Source of the DNA: CAUZFZ01 sp964431285
GTDB taxonomy: Bacteria > Planctomycetota > Planctomycetia > Planctomycetales > Planctomycetaceae
NCBI GenBank assembly: GCA_964431285.1
Contig: CAYSJO010000314.1
Location: forward strand, 1-23,699
Reading direction: 5' to 3'
DNA: 23,699 bases
Each line of letters starts with the position of its first letter. Position 1 is the first letter of the stretch. Shown here piece by piece: positions 1-7,325 of the stretch. The notes beneath the pieces are model-generated. The model saw only the letters and a program-made list of their open reading frames with translations, made no database searches and had not been told where the DNA came from. A program made the position numbers and the translations under genes.

Positions 1-188
1 ACCTGCTTCTGAACTGGTTCCGGGCGAAGGGCCAATTCAGCGCCGGTGTGGTTGAGCGTCTGAACAACAAGGCGAAAGTGACCATGAGAAAATCCTACGG
101 ATTCCGCACACCAGAAACCCTGGAACTCGCTTTACACCACAACCTTGCAAAACTCCCCGCGCCGAACTTCACCCACACATTCTGGTGA
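1..188 (+). CDS. ISL3-family transposase, C-terminal fragment (gene starts before the window)
   Basis: An open frame read from base 3 to a TGA at 186-188 gives 61 residues. They contain FSAGVVERLNNKAKVTMRKSYGFR followed by a leucine-rich helix and LPAPNFTHTFW at the end; the longer stretch is described here only by its key parts, the VVE..NN.AK core and the RKSYGFR segment. This is the usual end of ISL3-family DDE transposases, where the glutamate of the VVE segment is thought to be the last acidic catalytic residue. The upstream body lies outside the window, so intactness cannot be judged. The gene converges on rplQ, with only a terminator hairpin between them. I could not identify an IS terminal inverted repeat or a target-site duplication. 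Confidence 0.85.
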   Translation, partial: LLLNWFRAKGQFSAGVVERLNNKAKVTMRKSYGFRTPETLELALHHNLAKLPAPNFTHTFW

Positions 189-196
189 GGAGGCTC

Positions 197-225
197 AAAA
201 AAGCCACGCATATAGCGTGGCTTTT
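197..225. terminator. Hairpin terminator between the transposase gene and the ribosomal cluster, probably bidirectional
   Basis: GCCACGC (203-209) and GCGTGGC (215-221) form a perfect 7-bp stem around a 5-nt loop. A-rich sequence lies on the left and T-rich sequence on the right. Read leftward, the stem is followed by six T residues (complement of 197-202), which suits Rho-independent termination of the ribosomal operon 26-50 nt after the rplQ stop. Read rightward it is followed by four T residues and could also end the transposase transcript. Whether it belongs to the chromosome or to the IS end cannot be told. Confidence 0.8.
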
Positions 226-250
226 GATCTGCAATTTCCGTTCAACGTAG

Positions 251-967
251 TTACGAGTCGCTCTTCTCTTCCGAACTGTCGTCCGATTCAGACGCTTCAA
301 CACTTCCTGTTTCACCTTCAACGACTGTCCCTCCAGTACTTTCATCCGAAAGTACTACCTCAGACGTATCTTCGGGAGCATCCGCCACGGGATCAGAGTC
401 TCCGCGAACGGCCAGTGATGCTTTTGCTTTTGAGCGACGGACTCGATCGTTCTCACCAACAAACTCTATTAATGCACGCTGACCGGCATCACCCAGACGG
501 GGGGTCGCAAGTCGAATGACTCGCGTGTATCCACCCGAGCGGTCCTGTAATCGTTCCGCCAATTCATCAAACAGTATGCTCACGGCCTCGTCATCGCGAA
601 GGACTGAAAACGCGCGCCGGCGCAACGCGATCGCGGGGGCAATCGCTTGTGACCATTGCTGCCACCGTTCCGATGTTCGCCACTGTTTCCATTCATCGCT
701 ACCACGGTCGGCAGACGAAGCGTACTGCTCCGCATCCGCTTGAATGACCGCGGCTTTTTTCGCCATCGTGATCAGCTTCTCAACGCGTGGGCGCAACTCC
801 TTCGCCTTCGGGACGGTTGTCACGATTCGCCCAGCGACCTGGGCACGATTCTCGGACGCGTCGTCCTGATCCAAAGTCTTGATCAGACTGGCAGCCATGT
901 TGCTGAACATGGCCTTACGGTGCGAACCATTCCTGTTCAGCTTTCGGCCTTTAACTCGGTGACGCAT
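251..967 (-). CDS. rplQ: Large-subunit ribosomal protein bL17, expanded form
   Basis: This is a protein of the large ribosomal subunit near the exit tunnel. The 238-residue product begins MRHRVKGRKLNRNGSHRKAM, the standard bL17 start, and keeps TVPKAKELRP, VEKLITMAKK and AGGYTR-like (SGGYTRV) blocks. The family is usually about 115-130 residues. The extra length comes from an insert of about 14 residues near 34-47, a Trp- and Gln-rich insert near 73-112, and a Ser/Glu/Asp-rich tail of roughly 60 residues (about 179-238). It is the last gene of the cluster, 94 nt after rpoA, followed by the terminator hairpin. A 20-nt inverted repeat (894-913) within the MFSNMA codons is probably a by-product of conserved protein sequence. 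Confidence 0.96.
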   Translation of the reverse strand: MRHRVKGRKLNRNGSHRKAMFSNMAASLIKTLDQDDASENRAQVAGRIVTTVPKAKELRPRVEKLITMAKKAAVIQADAEQYASSADRGSDEWKQWRTSERWQQWSQAIAPAIALRRRAFSVLRDDEAVSILFDELAERLQDRSGGYTRVIRLATPRLGDAGQRALIEFVGENDRVRRSKAKASLAVRGDSDPVADAPEDTSEVVLSDESTGGTVVEGETGSVEASESDDSSEEKSDS

Positions 968-1061
968 AGTACAGCCTTCGAAAGATCAGTCAGTTCGAAC
1001 CAAACCATCGTTCGGACGATGTGGCTCGCCACCCCATAAAGGACGTCCGCAGAAATGAATG

Positions 1062-2072
1062 TCAGCCTCGGTTCTGCTGCGGAACTTTCATGCCCAAACG
1101 CAATCCGATGGCTCCCAGCCGTTCACGAACTTCAACCAGAGTCGTCTCGCCAAAGTTGCGGACCTGAAGCAGGTGATCCTCAGATTGACTGACCAGATCA
1201 CGCACAGTGTTGATGCCCTCCGATTCGAGACAGTTGGTCGCTCGAACCGACAGATTCAGTTCTGCCAGGCTCTGGCCGAGCTTTTCTTCGAGCTCAAGAT
1301 CGATCGGCGAATAACCAGTCGCTTCCATCATCCCTTTGAGTCCACCTTCCGGCGATACTTCGGGACCCGGCTCGCGGTATGAGATGAAGGGATTCAGGTG
1401 CTTCCGCAGAATCTTGGCTGCCTCGACCAGTGCCATGTCAGGAGCGACCGTTCCATTGGTCCAGATCTCGATGACGAGGCGATCATAGTTGGTTCGCTGG
1501 CCAACACGTGTCTCTTCCACGTGATGTCGAACGCGGACTACGGGCGAGAACCCTGCATCCAAGGGAATGACACCCGGCTCGACTCCCTGGTTGTAGCGGT
1601 CTATGGCGGGAACATAGCCTCGGCCAGTTTCGACGGTCAGTTCAACATTGAACGGGACGTCGTCTGTCATCGTGGCAATAACCAGATCGCGATTTACAAC
1701 TTCGATCTGATCATCACAGATGATGTCTGCAGCGGTCACAACGCCTCGTTCATGACGATCGATACGCACAGTCTTCGCACCGGAACCGTGGTGCTTCAAC
1801 ACGACTGACTTCAAGTTGAGGCAAATCTCGGTGACGTCTTCAACGACGCCTGGAATTGCTGTGAATTCGTGCTGCTGCCCCTGGATACGCGTCTGCGTAA
1901 TCGCGGCGCCTTCCAGGCTCGAAAGAAGAATTCGACGCAGACTATTACCAATTGTGTGTCCAAAGCCGCGTTCAAACGGCTCGACAATGAACTCACCGTA
2001 GCACTGTGTCAGCGATTCCCGATTCGGCGCTACGCGACTGGGCAGTTCAAATCCTCGCCAGCGAATTCGCAT
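1062..2072 (-). CDS. rpoA: DNA-directed RNA polymerase alpha subunit
   Basis: This is the assembly platform of RNA polymerase; its C-terminal domain contacts UP elements and activators. The 336 residues show the N-terminal domain with GFGHTIGNSLRRILLSS at about 36-52, the dimerisation and beta-binding segment, and a C-terminal domain from about 260 onward with LSVRATNCL (Arg near 277, the position equivalent to the DNA-contacting Arg265 of E. coli) and LLQVRNFGETTL. The length is normal. The ATG at 2072 is preceded by AGGAG about 8 nt upstream. It lies 66 nt after rpsK. The usual rpsD gene between rpsK and rpoA is absent. Confidence 0.98.
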   Translation of the reverse strand: MRIRWRGFELPSRVAPNRESLTQCYGEFIVEPFERGFGHTIGNSLRRILLSSLEGAAITQTRIQGQQHEFTAIPGVVEDVTEICLNLKSVVLKHHGSGAKTVRIDRHERGVVTAADIICDDQIEVVNRDLVIATMTDDVPFNVELTVETGRGYVPAIDRYNQGVEPGVIPLDAGFSPVVRVRHHVEETRVGQRTNYDRLVIEIWTNGTVAPDMALVEAAKILRKHLNPFISYREPGPEVSPEGGLKGMMEATGYSPIDLELEEKLGQSLAELNLSVRATNCLESEGINTVRDLVSQSEDHLLQVRNFGETTLVEVRERLGAIGLRLGMKVPQQNRG

Positions 2073-2138
2073 GTCTGGCTACTCCTGTTTGGAAGAACGA
2101 TCGAGAGTCTGGTTGTGTCTACCGGTTGACTGACAAAC

Positions 2139-2519
2139 TCAGACTCGGCGTTTCTTTGGCGGGCGACAGCCATTGTGTGGCAGTGGCGTTACGTCTTCGA
2201 TGATCTTGACATTGATGCCAGCAGACTGCAGTCCTGTGATCGCGCTTTCACGTCCCGCTCCAGGTCCCTTGACGCGGATTTCAAGTTCGCGGACACCGAA
2301 CTTCGATGCACGCTCCGCACAGATTTCTGCCGCACGCTGAGCCGCAAAGGGTGTACTCTTCCGGCTGCCTTTGAATCCGGAAGTACCGGACGTAGCCCAG
2401 CACAGGACATCACCGCTGGTATCCGTAATCGTAACCAGTGTATTGTTGAATGTCGCCTTGATGTGGGCCACCGCCTTGGTGACATTTCGCCGCACACGTT
2501 TACGCTTTGACTTCGCCAT
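2139..2519 (-). CDS. rpsK: Small-subunit ribosomal protein uS11
   Basis: This platform protein of the 30S subunit lies near the mRNA exit and the E site. It has 126 residues with a basic N-terminus (AKSKRKRVRRNV), the core AHIKATFNNTLVTITD, the GFKGSRKSTPFAAQ block, and the C-terminal LEIRVKGPGAGRESAI and PHNGCRPPKKRRV. These match the family over the full length. The ATG at 2519 fits homologous starts. It lies 61 nt downstream of rpsM and 66 nt upstream of rpoA, in the alpha-operon part of the cluster. Confidence 0.98.
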   Translation of the reverse strand: MAKSKRKRVRRNVTKAVAHIKATFNNTLVTITDTSGDVLCWATSGTSGFKGSRKSTPFAAQRAAEICAERASKFGVRELEIRVKGPGAGRESAITGLQSAGINVKIIEDVTPLPHNGCRPPKKRRV

Positions 2520-2580
2520 TCGCCTGTTTCTCCAGAGTTACTGCGCCAATCCGCAGTCGAAAGAGCCGGAAGCTGCCGGA

Positions 2581-2919
2581 TCAGTGTTTCATGTCCTTCA
2601 CGCCCTTTTTGCCGGCAACAGTTTTCTTAACACCCTTGCGTGTTCGGGCGTTCGTTCGAGTTCGTTGACCACGAACCGGCAAACCACGTCTGTGGCGGAC
2701 ACCACGGTAGCAACGAATCTCACGTAAACGCGAAATGTCCTGCTGGACTTTACGCCGAAGAGCTCCCTCCACAATCAACTCTTTGTCGAGGTGATTGTTG
2801 ATCAACGCGATTTCCGACTCCGAAAGATTCGAAGCCTTCACGTTCGGGTCAACACCCAACTCATAACACATATCGATCGCCGTCTGCCGACCGACACCGT
2901 GCAGGTAGGTCAGGGGCAC
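2581..2919 (-). CDS. rpsM: Small-subunit ribosomal protein uS13, with its normal start codon lost
   Basis: This 30S head protein contacts the P-site tRNA and bridges to uL5. The 112 residues readable from the GTG at 2919 hold PLTYLHGVGRQTA, the helical region LREIRCYRGVRHRRGLPVRGQRTRTNARTRKG (described by its conserved RGLPVRGQRT core), and a Lys-rich tail. The GTG start would remove about 16 conserved N-terminal residues. Those are encoded in frame just upstream (2920-2964, PRVLGVDVPNDKPAY) but are preceded by TAG at 2965-2967 instead of a start codon. No ATG, GTG or TTG lies in frame between them, and I see no good ribosome-binding site before the GTG. Gene identity is certain; the true start is unresolved. 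Confidence 0.93.
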   Translation of the reverse strand: MPLTYLHGVGRQTAIDMCYELGVDPNVKASNLSESEIALINNHLDKELIVEGALRRKVQQDISRLREIRCYRGVRHRRGLPVRGQRTRTNARTRKGVKKTVAGKKGVKDMKH

Positions 2920-2967
2920 GTATGCAGGTTTATCATTCGGAACGTCTACACCGAGTACACGTGGCTA
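2920..2967 (-). other. Conserved uS13 N-terminus lying outside the open frame, headed by TAG
   Basis: Read leftward in the rpsM frame, this stretch encodes PRVLGVDVPNDKPAY, which matches the normal start of uS13 proteins (typically M-P-R-hydrophobic-hydrophobic-G-V-D). The codon before the Pro is TAG (complement of 2965-2967). A single A-to-T difference would give TTG, a start codon that rpsQ appears to use in this cluster. The rpmJ stop is only 7 nt upstream, so the two genes are nearly coupled. Either a sequencing or consensus error or a recent mutation is likely. Confidence 0.8.
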
Positions 2968-2974
2968 GTTCTTT

Positions 2975-3088
2975 TCACTGTCTCTGCTTATGCTTCGGAT
3001 AGGCAGGACAAATCACGTAGACCTTACCCCGGCGGCGCACAATTTTGCACTGCTCGCAGATCCGTTTAATACTCGAACGCACTTTCAT
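2975..3088 (-). CDS. rpmJ: Large-subunit ribosomal protein bL36, zinc-binding form
   Basis: This very small protein binds 23S rRNA. The ATG at 3088 gives 37 residues starting MKVRSSIKRICEQCKIVRRR and ending PKHKQRQ. Cys11, Cys14, Cys27 and His33 form the classical zinc ribbon of the C+ type, so this is not the zinc-free paralogue. The length is the family norm (37-38). It sits between secY (27 nt) and rpsM (7 nt to the presumed lost start), the usual place, except that adk, map and infA, which often separate secY from rpmJ, are missing. Confidence 0.97.
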   Translation of the reverse strand: MKVRSSIKRICEQCKIVRRRGKVYVICPAYPKHKQRQ

Positions 3089-3115
3089 CACAACGTTCCC
3101 GAAGTTTGGAGCCAA

Positions 3116-4507
3116 TCAGCCGTCTGACTCAAGTAATCCCGAGTAATTCCGGGTAATCAGATGACTGTCGATCTTTTGAACAAGGTCAAGGGCCACAGAC
3201 ACAACGATCAATAGCCCTGTGCCCCCATAGAAACTGGCAATCAACGGGTTGATGCCCATTGAGCTCGCAATCAGTGTTGGAATCACAGCAATCAGTGAGA
3301 GGAACGCCGCTCCAACATACGTGATTCGAACCATGACAGATTCGAGGTAAGTCGCGGTTCGAACGCCTGGGCGATACCCGGGAATAAAGCTGCCGTGGTC
3401 TTTCAGATTATTTGCGATTTCCTTCGGATTAAAAGTGATCGCTGTCCAGAAGTAGCAGAAGAAGTAGATCAGCGAGATATAACACATTGAGTACACGAAC
3501 CCGCGGCCGCCTCCGAATGCACTGTTCAGTTCAGCGACGACTTTGTAGAGATTCGGGTAAGCGGCGCTGTCCACAAAGTTCTCAAGCCACTGAAACACCA
3601 TGTACGGAAACATGAGCAAGCTTGATGCGAAGATGATCGGCATCACACCCGCCTGGTTGATTCGCAGTGGAAGAAACTGCCGTTGTCCGCCGACCTGACG
3701 CCGTCCACGAACGTGCTTCGCGCTTTGGATCGGAATTCGCCGCTGACCTTGAGTGATCAAAACCACCCAAACGACAACGAACACAAAGACACCTGCCAGC
3801 ATCAGGAATCGCTCGATTCCCGTGTCAGTTCCAATTCTGATTCCGTTGCGCAGTGCCGGCTCAAACAGCATCGCCCCCCCTGCAGGCATCTGAGCCACGA
3901 TTCCTGCCATGATCAGCAGACTGATACCATTGCCGATTCCATAGGCGTCAATTTGCTCTCCAATCCACATCAACACGATGGTGCCAGTTGTCATCCACAC
4001 GGCGCCGACCATGTGCCAGTACCACGTATCCCACGAACTCAACACGACATTCGCTCCAAGCAAGCCTCCTGATGGACTTGCTAAAGCCCTGATCCAGAAG
4101 AAACTCTGCCCAAGGCATATGACAACCGTTGCGTAACGTGTGTATTCGTTGATTTTCCGTCTGCCAGACTCACCTTCTTTTTGCAACTGCTCCAACGGTG
4201 GGTAAACCTGACCCATCAGCTGAAAAATGATAGACGCAGAGATATAGGGCATTATGCCCAGGCCAAAAATCGTCGCATTTCCCACGCGAGACGCGGAGAA
4301 AAGTGCAACGATCTGCATGACCTGCCCGAATCCTTCCTCGCCGCCACCTTCCTGCATCCGCTCAATACTCTCCTGCATCGCCTGCTGATCAATGAAGGGG
4401 AGCGGGATCCAGAAGCCCATCCGGTACACCGCTAACAGAATGATCGTCAACACGATCTTCCGCCGGAGTTCCGGTATCTTGAAGAGTAGGAGCAGCTTCT
4501 CGATCAT
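3116..4507 (-). CDS. secY: Preprotein translocase subunit SecY
   Basis: This is the inner-membrane pore of the Sec translocon, working with SecE, SecG and SecA. From the ATG at 4507 the product has 463 residues and begins MIEKLLLLFKIPELRRKI, the standard SecY start. A GGGACGAG ribosome-binding site sits just upstream; the open frame continues further 5' but overlaps rplO. Hydrophobic segments throughout fit ten membrane helices. Visible family blocks include GIMPYISASIIFQL, YGIGNGISLLI, TFNPKEIANNLKDHG and FIPGYRPGVRTATYL. It lies 16 nt after rplO, as in the standard spc operon. Confidence 0.98.
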   Translation of the reverse strand: MIEKLLLLFKIPELRRKIVLTIILLAVYRMGFWIPLPFIDQQAMQESIERMQEGGGEEGFGQVMQIVALFSASRVGNATIFGLGIMPYISASIIFQLMGQVYPPLEQLQKEGESGRRKINEYTRYATVVICLGQSFFWIRALASPSGGLLGANVVLSSWDTWYWHMVGAVWMTTGTIVLMWIGEQIDAYGIGNGISLLIMAGIVAQMPAGGAMLFEPALRNGIRIGTDTGIERFLMLAGVFVFVVVWVVLITQGQRRIPIQSAKHVRGRRQVGGQRQFLPLRINQAGVMPIIFASSLLMFPYMVFQWLENFVDSAAYPNLYKVVAELNSAFGGGRGFVYSMCYISLIYFFCYFWTAITFNPKEIANNLKDHGSFIPGYRPGVRTATYLESVMVRITYVGAAFLSLIAVIPTLIASSMGINPLIASFYGGTGLLIVVSVALDLVQKIDSHLITRNYSGLLESDG

Positions 4508-4523
4508 CAGTCTCGTCCCTGTG

Positions 4524-4970
4524 TCAGACTTTGACCGCGCTGCCGCCGGCCTTCGCAATCGCCTCTTCGGCTGATGCCGAAAACGCGTTGGCCTGAATCG
4601 TCAGCTTTTTGGAGAGTTCACCACGTCCAAGAATCTTAACCTTTACTTTGCGAGACAGCGAAAACGCCGCTTTCAAAGTCTGCAGATCGACTTCTTGTCC
4701 ATCTTCAAACCGCTCGCCAACCTGGTCGAGATTGATGACGCTAATCTTGTCCGAGAAAGCGGCATTAGAGAAACCGCGCTTTGCGACGCGGCGGAACAAA
4801 GGCATCTGACCACCTTCGTAGCCACGTCGACTGCTATGTCCCGCCCGGCTACCGTCACCCTTATGACCGCGCGAACTGGTCTTGCCTCGACCGCTGCCGG
4901 TGCCACGGCCAACGCGCCGCCTGCGTTTGTTCTTTTGAATACCGTCATTAACGTCTGACAGGCTGACCAT
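4524..4970 (-). CDS. rplO: Large-subunit ribosomal protein uL15
   Basis: This is a 50S assembly protein. The product has 148 residues from the ATG at 4970, which has TTGGAAC a few bases upstream; a TTG four codons earlier is a weaker alternative. The N-terminus is Arg/Gly-rich with RRRRVGRGTGSGRGKTSSRG and GGQMPLFRRVAKRGF, and the C-terminal globular part contains KVKILGRGELSKKLTIQANAF (key blocks only). This is normal for the family. It lies 45 nt after rpsE with no room for rpmD (uL30), which normally sits between rpsE and rplO. Confidence 0.97.
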   Translation of the reverse strand: MVSLSDVNDGIQKNKRRRRVGRGTGSGRGKTSSRGHKGDGSRAGHSSRRGYEGGQMPLFRRVAKRGFSNAAFSDKISVINLDQVGERFEDGQEVDLQTLKAAFSLSRKVKVKILGRGELSKKLTIQANAFSASAEEAIAKAGGSAVKV

Positions 4971-5015
4971 AATCTGTTCCAATCGCTGAAGCCGCGTGAC
5001 TCCAGAGTTCGTTAC

Positions 5016-5510
5016 TTACAGTTTGACTCCCCGCAGTCGTTGAATTTCTTCAAGCGACTGCAGCCGCAGCAAGCCTTCAAATGTCGCCTTTACCAGGTTA
5101 AGCGGTGTGTTTGAGCCCTTGCTCTTGGTGAGAATATCAGTCACACCAGCAGCATCGAGAACGGCACGCACGCAGCCCCCGGCGATCACACCAGTTCCGG
5201 GCCGCGCCGGAATCAGGACAACTTTGGACGCTCCAAATCGGCCTGTGATCTCGTGCGGGACTGTTGTACCCGGCTCTATATGAGCCAGATTGACACGAAC
5301 CATGCTTCTCTCGGCCTGTTTTACAGCTTTTTCTACGGCTCCCGGAACTTCAGGAGCTTTCCCGTAGCCCCAACCGACCCGACCGTTCCGGTCGCCGACC
5401 ACAACCAGCGCTGCGAAACTGAATCGTCGGCCACCTTTGACGACGCAGGAGCAGCGGCGAATCTGCACGACGTGTTCGGCGGATTCGTTTTGTGTCGATG
5501 TTTCACCCAT
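5016..5510 (-). CDS. rpsE: Small-subunit ribosomal protein uS5
   Basis: uS5 supports decoding fidelity and the mRNA entry helicase activity. The 164 residues contain the double-stranded RNA-binding fold with CVVKGGRRFSFAALVVVGD, GRVGWGYGKAPEVP, and the C-terminal part IPARPGTGVIAGG and KSKGSNTPLNLVKATFEGL. Of several in-frame starts, the ATG at 5510 has an AGCAGGA ribosome-binding site at a good distance. The earlier starts (5528 and 5576) do not, and would add unconserved residues. It lies 88 nt after rplR. Confidence 0.97.
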   Translation of the reverse strand: MGETSTQNESAEHVVQIRRCSCVVKGGRRFSFAALVVVGDRNGRVGWGYGKAPEVPGAVEKAVKQAERSMVRVNLAHIEPGTTVPHEITGRFGASKVVLIPARPGTGVIAGGCVRAVLDAAGVTDILTKSKGSNTPLNLVKATFEGLLRLQSLEEIQRLRGVKL

Positions 5511-5598
5511 ATCGGTCCTGCTTTCCATAAGCACCAGCCGTATGAGCGAGCCGTCGCAGATGGACGGTTGGCTCATGCGCCCGGATCAAGTCGGCCTC

Positions 5599-5967
5599 TT
5601 ACAGCGTTAGTCCCGCTTCCCGCGCCGCTTCTCCCAGTGCCGCCACTCGACCATGATATCTGTTGGATCCACGATCAAATGTGGCTGTTTTCACGCCGGC
5701 GGCAAGTGCCAGCTCCGCAATCTTCTTGCCGACAGCTTTAGCAGCCTCGATGTTGCCGCCATTTCCCTCAACCACACCACTCTGTGAGGTGCTCGTTGCA
5801 CACACGGTACTTTGCGCCAAGTCGTCAATGACCTGAGCATAAATGTGTGAGTTACTGCGGAACACAGATAGTCTGTATTTGCTCGTGGAGTTACGACGAA
5901 TCGCGTTCCGCACACGATACGCCCGACGATCACGGCGCTTGTGCAGTCGTTTGACCTGATTAACCAT
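5599..5967 (-). CDS. rplR: Large-subunit ribosomal protein uL18
   Basis: uL18 binds 5S rRNA in the central protuberance with uL5 and bL25. The product has 122 residues from the ATG at 5967, placed about 6 nt after GAGGTG; an upstream GTG at 5973 would sit on top of that ribosome-binding site. Visible blocks are RRDRRAYRVRNAIR, RLSVFRSNSHIYAQVIDD, AAKAVGKKIAELALAAGV and FDRGSNRYHGRVAALGEAAREAGL, all typical. It lies between rplF (39 nt) and rpsE (88 nt). Confidence 0.97.
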   Translation of the reverse strand: MVNQVKRLHKRRDRRAYRVRNAIRRNSTSKYRLSVFRSNSHIYAQVIDDLAQSTVCATSTSQSGVVEGNGGNIEAAKAVGKKIAELALAAGVKTATFDRGSNRYHGRVAALGEAAREAGLTL

Positions 5968-6006
5968 TGACACACCTCAAACAGCGAAACCTGAACAGCC
6001 AGAGGA

Positions 6007-6555
6007 TCATTTGGCCCCGAAGGCTTTACCGGCCTTACGTCGCACGAACTCACCGTAGTACCGAATCCCTTTGCCTTTGTAGGGCTCCGGAGGTCGGACA
6101 GCTCTAATGTTCGCGGCAAACTGGCCAACGGCATGCCGGTCGCAACTCTCCTTCACAATGTGGGTTGGGCTTTGCAGACGACACCCGACGTTACTTGGGA
6201 CGGGCAAGTCGACCGAGTGCGAAAAACCAACCTGCAGGGCAAGCACGTTATTACTCAGCGTCGCCTGATAGCCGACACCCTGAATTTCGAGACGCCGCTC
6301 GAATGGTGTCACCACCCCCGTGACCATATTGTTGATCAGGGCACGAGTCAGTCCATGAAAGGCGCGGTCCTGACCGGTATCCCCGGCTCGTCCAACAACG
6401 ACTTGTTTAGAATCGGCCTGATATTCAACAGTGATGCCGTCAGGGAAGTCCCAGTCCATCTCTCCTTTTGGCCCCTTGACTCCGACATGACTTCCCTCGA
6501 CCGTTACCGTCACACTGTCCGGAACGCTGATCGGTTTCTTGCCGATACGTGACAT
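6007..6555 (-). CDS. rplF: Large-subunit ribosomal protein uL6
   Basis: uL6 lies near the factor-binding site and the sarcin-ricin loop. The 182 residues begin MSRIGKKPISVP and form the two repeated alpha/beta domains. Other family blocks are GVGYQATL, the DRHAVGQFAANIRAVRPPEPY region and YKGKGIRYYGEFVRRKAGK near the end. The length matches the family (about 175-180). It is preceded by a 122-nt spacer after rpsH (6556-6677), where I see no further gene or strong signal. Confidence 0.97.
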   Translation of the reverse strand: MSRIGKKPISVPDSVTVTVEGSHVGVKGPKGEMDWDFPDGITVEYQADSKQVVVGRAGDTGQDRAFHGLTRALINNMVTGVVTPFERRLEIQGVGYQATLSNNVLALQVGFSHSVDLPVPSNVGCRLQSPTHIVKESCDRHAVGQFAANIRAVRPPEPYKGKGIRYYGEFVRRKAGKAFGAK

Positions 6556-6677
6556 AACTCACATCTTTCCGCTGGGCCGTGGTGTCCGAATACCTGATCA
6601 AGGTCTCGCCAGTCCGGCCATCGTTTACATATGCAACTCAAGTGATCAGCCAAAACATCAATGCCGAATTCGCCACT

Positions 6678-7073
6678 TTACCAGACCTCCGCCAGCACTT
6701 CGCCACCGACGTGCTGACTTTTTGCCTCTCGATTGCTCAGTACACCTTTCGGTGTAGTCACGATCGTGATGCCAGTGCCGTGACGAACTGGTTTTAAGTC
6801 ACCGATTCCGGAGTAAACCCGTCGACCGGGCTTGCTGACGCGTTGGATGTGGTTGATGACCTGTTCACCGTTAGGGCCATATTTCAGGCTGACGCGAAGC
6901 GTCTTTGCGGGCACGGTGTCGAGGACTTCTGAATCCCACACAAATCCTTCCCGCTGCAAAGTCTCAGCGACACCCTGCTTTGCTCTCGAAAAAGGGATAT
7001 CAACATGTGATCTCTCAATCGAGACCGCGTTACGAATGCGGGTCAACATGTCAGCAATTGGATCGCTCAGCAT
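6678..7073 (-). CDS. rpsH: Small-subunit ribosomal protein uS8
   Basis: uS8 organises the central domain of 16S rRNA; in E. coli it is the autoregulator of the spc operon. The product has 131 residues from the ATG at 7073, giving MLSDPIADMLTRIRNA, the conserved start. The open frame reaches further upstream but only through rpsN sequence in another frame. The C-terminal half has PGRRVYSG, GTGITIVTTPKGVLSNREA and GGEVLAEVW, as expected. It lies 31 nt after rpsN. Confidence 0.98.
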   Translation of the reverse strand: MLSDPIADMLTRIRNAVSIERSHVDIPFSRAKQGVAETLQREGFVWDSEVLDTVPAKTLRVSLKYGPNGEQVINHIQRVSKPGRRVYSGIGDLKPVRHGTGITIVTTPKGVLSNREAKSQHVGGEVLAEVW

Positions 7074-7104
7074 TTTTTGAACCTCGTCCTGCCTCGTGGA
7101 CTGA

Positions 7105-7290
7105 TCACCAGCTCGCCTTTCTGGCACCCGGGACCATGCCGTCGAGGCAGAGGTTCCGGAAACAGATGCGACACACGCGAAACTTGCGATACACGGCCCT
7201 TGGCCGTCCACACAGTTCGCACCGACGTTCCACTCGGCTCGAAAACTTCGGCGTTCTCTTCGCCTTCGCAATTTTGGATTTGCTGGCCAC
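7105..7290 (-). CDS. rpsN: Small-subunit ribosomal protein uS14, short zinc-binding type
   Basis: uS14 belongs to the 30S head. A GTG at 7290 gives 61 residues beginning (M)ASKSKIAKAKRTPKF, the exact length and start of the short zinc form; a TTG at 7308 would add six unconserved residues. RRCELCG and FRVCRICFRNL provide the CxxC...CxxC zinc site. A GGGAG stretch lies about 11 nt before the GTG. With bL36 in the same cluster, this is the second zinc-dependent r-protein here. It lies 35 nt after rplE. Confidence 0.96.
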   Translation of the reverse strand: MASKSKIAKAKRTPKFSSRVERRCELCGRPRAVYRKFRVCRICFRNLCLDGMVPGARKASW

Positions 7291-7325
7291 TGTCTGAGTT
7301 ACTCCCAAACATGTTCCGTGTTGGA

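Noticed and set aside
894..913. 8-bp inverted repeat with 4-nt loop inside rplQ
   Set aside because: It falls on the conserved AMFSNMAA codons, so the near-symmetry is explained by the repeated Met-containing protein sequence.
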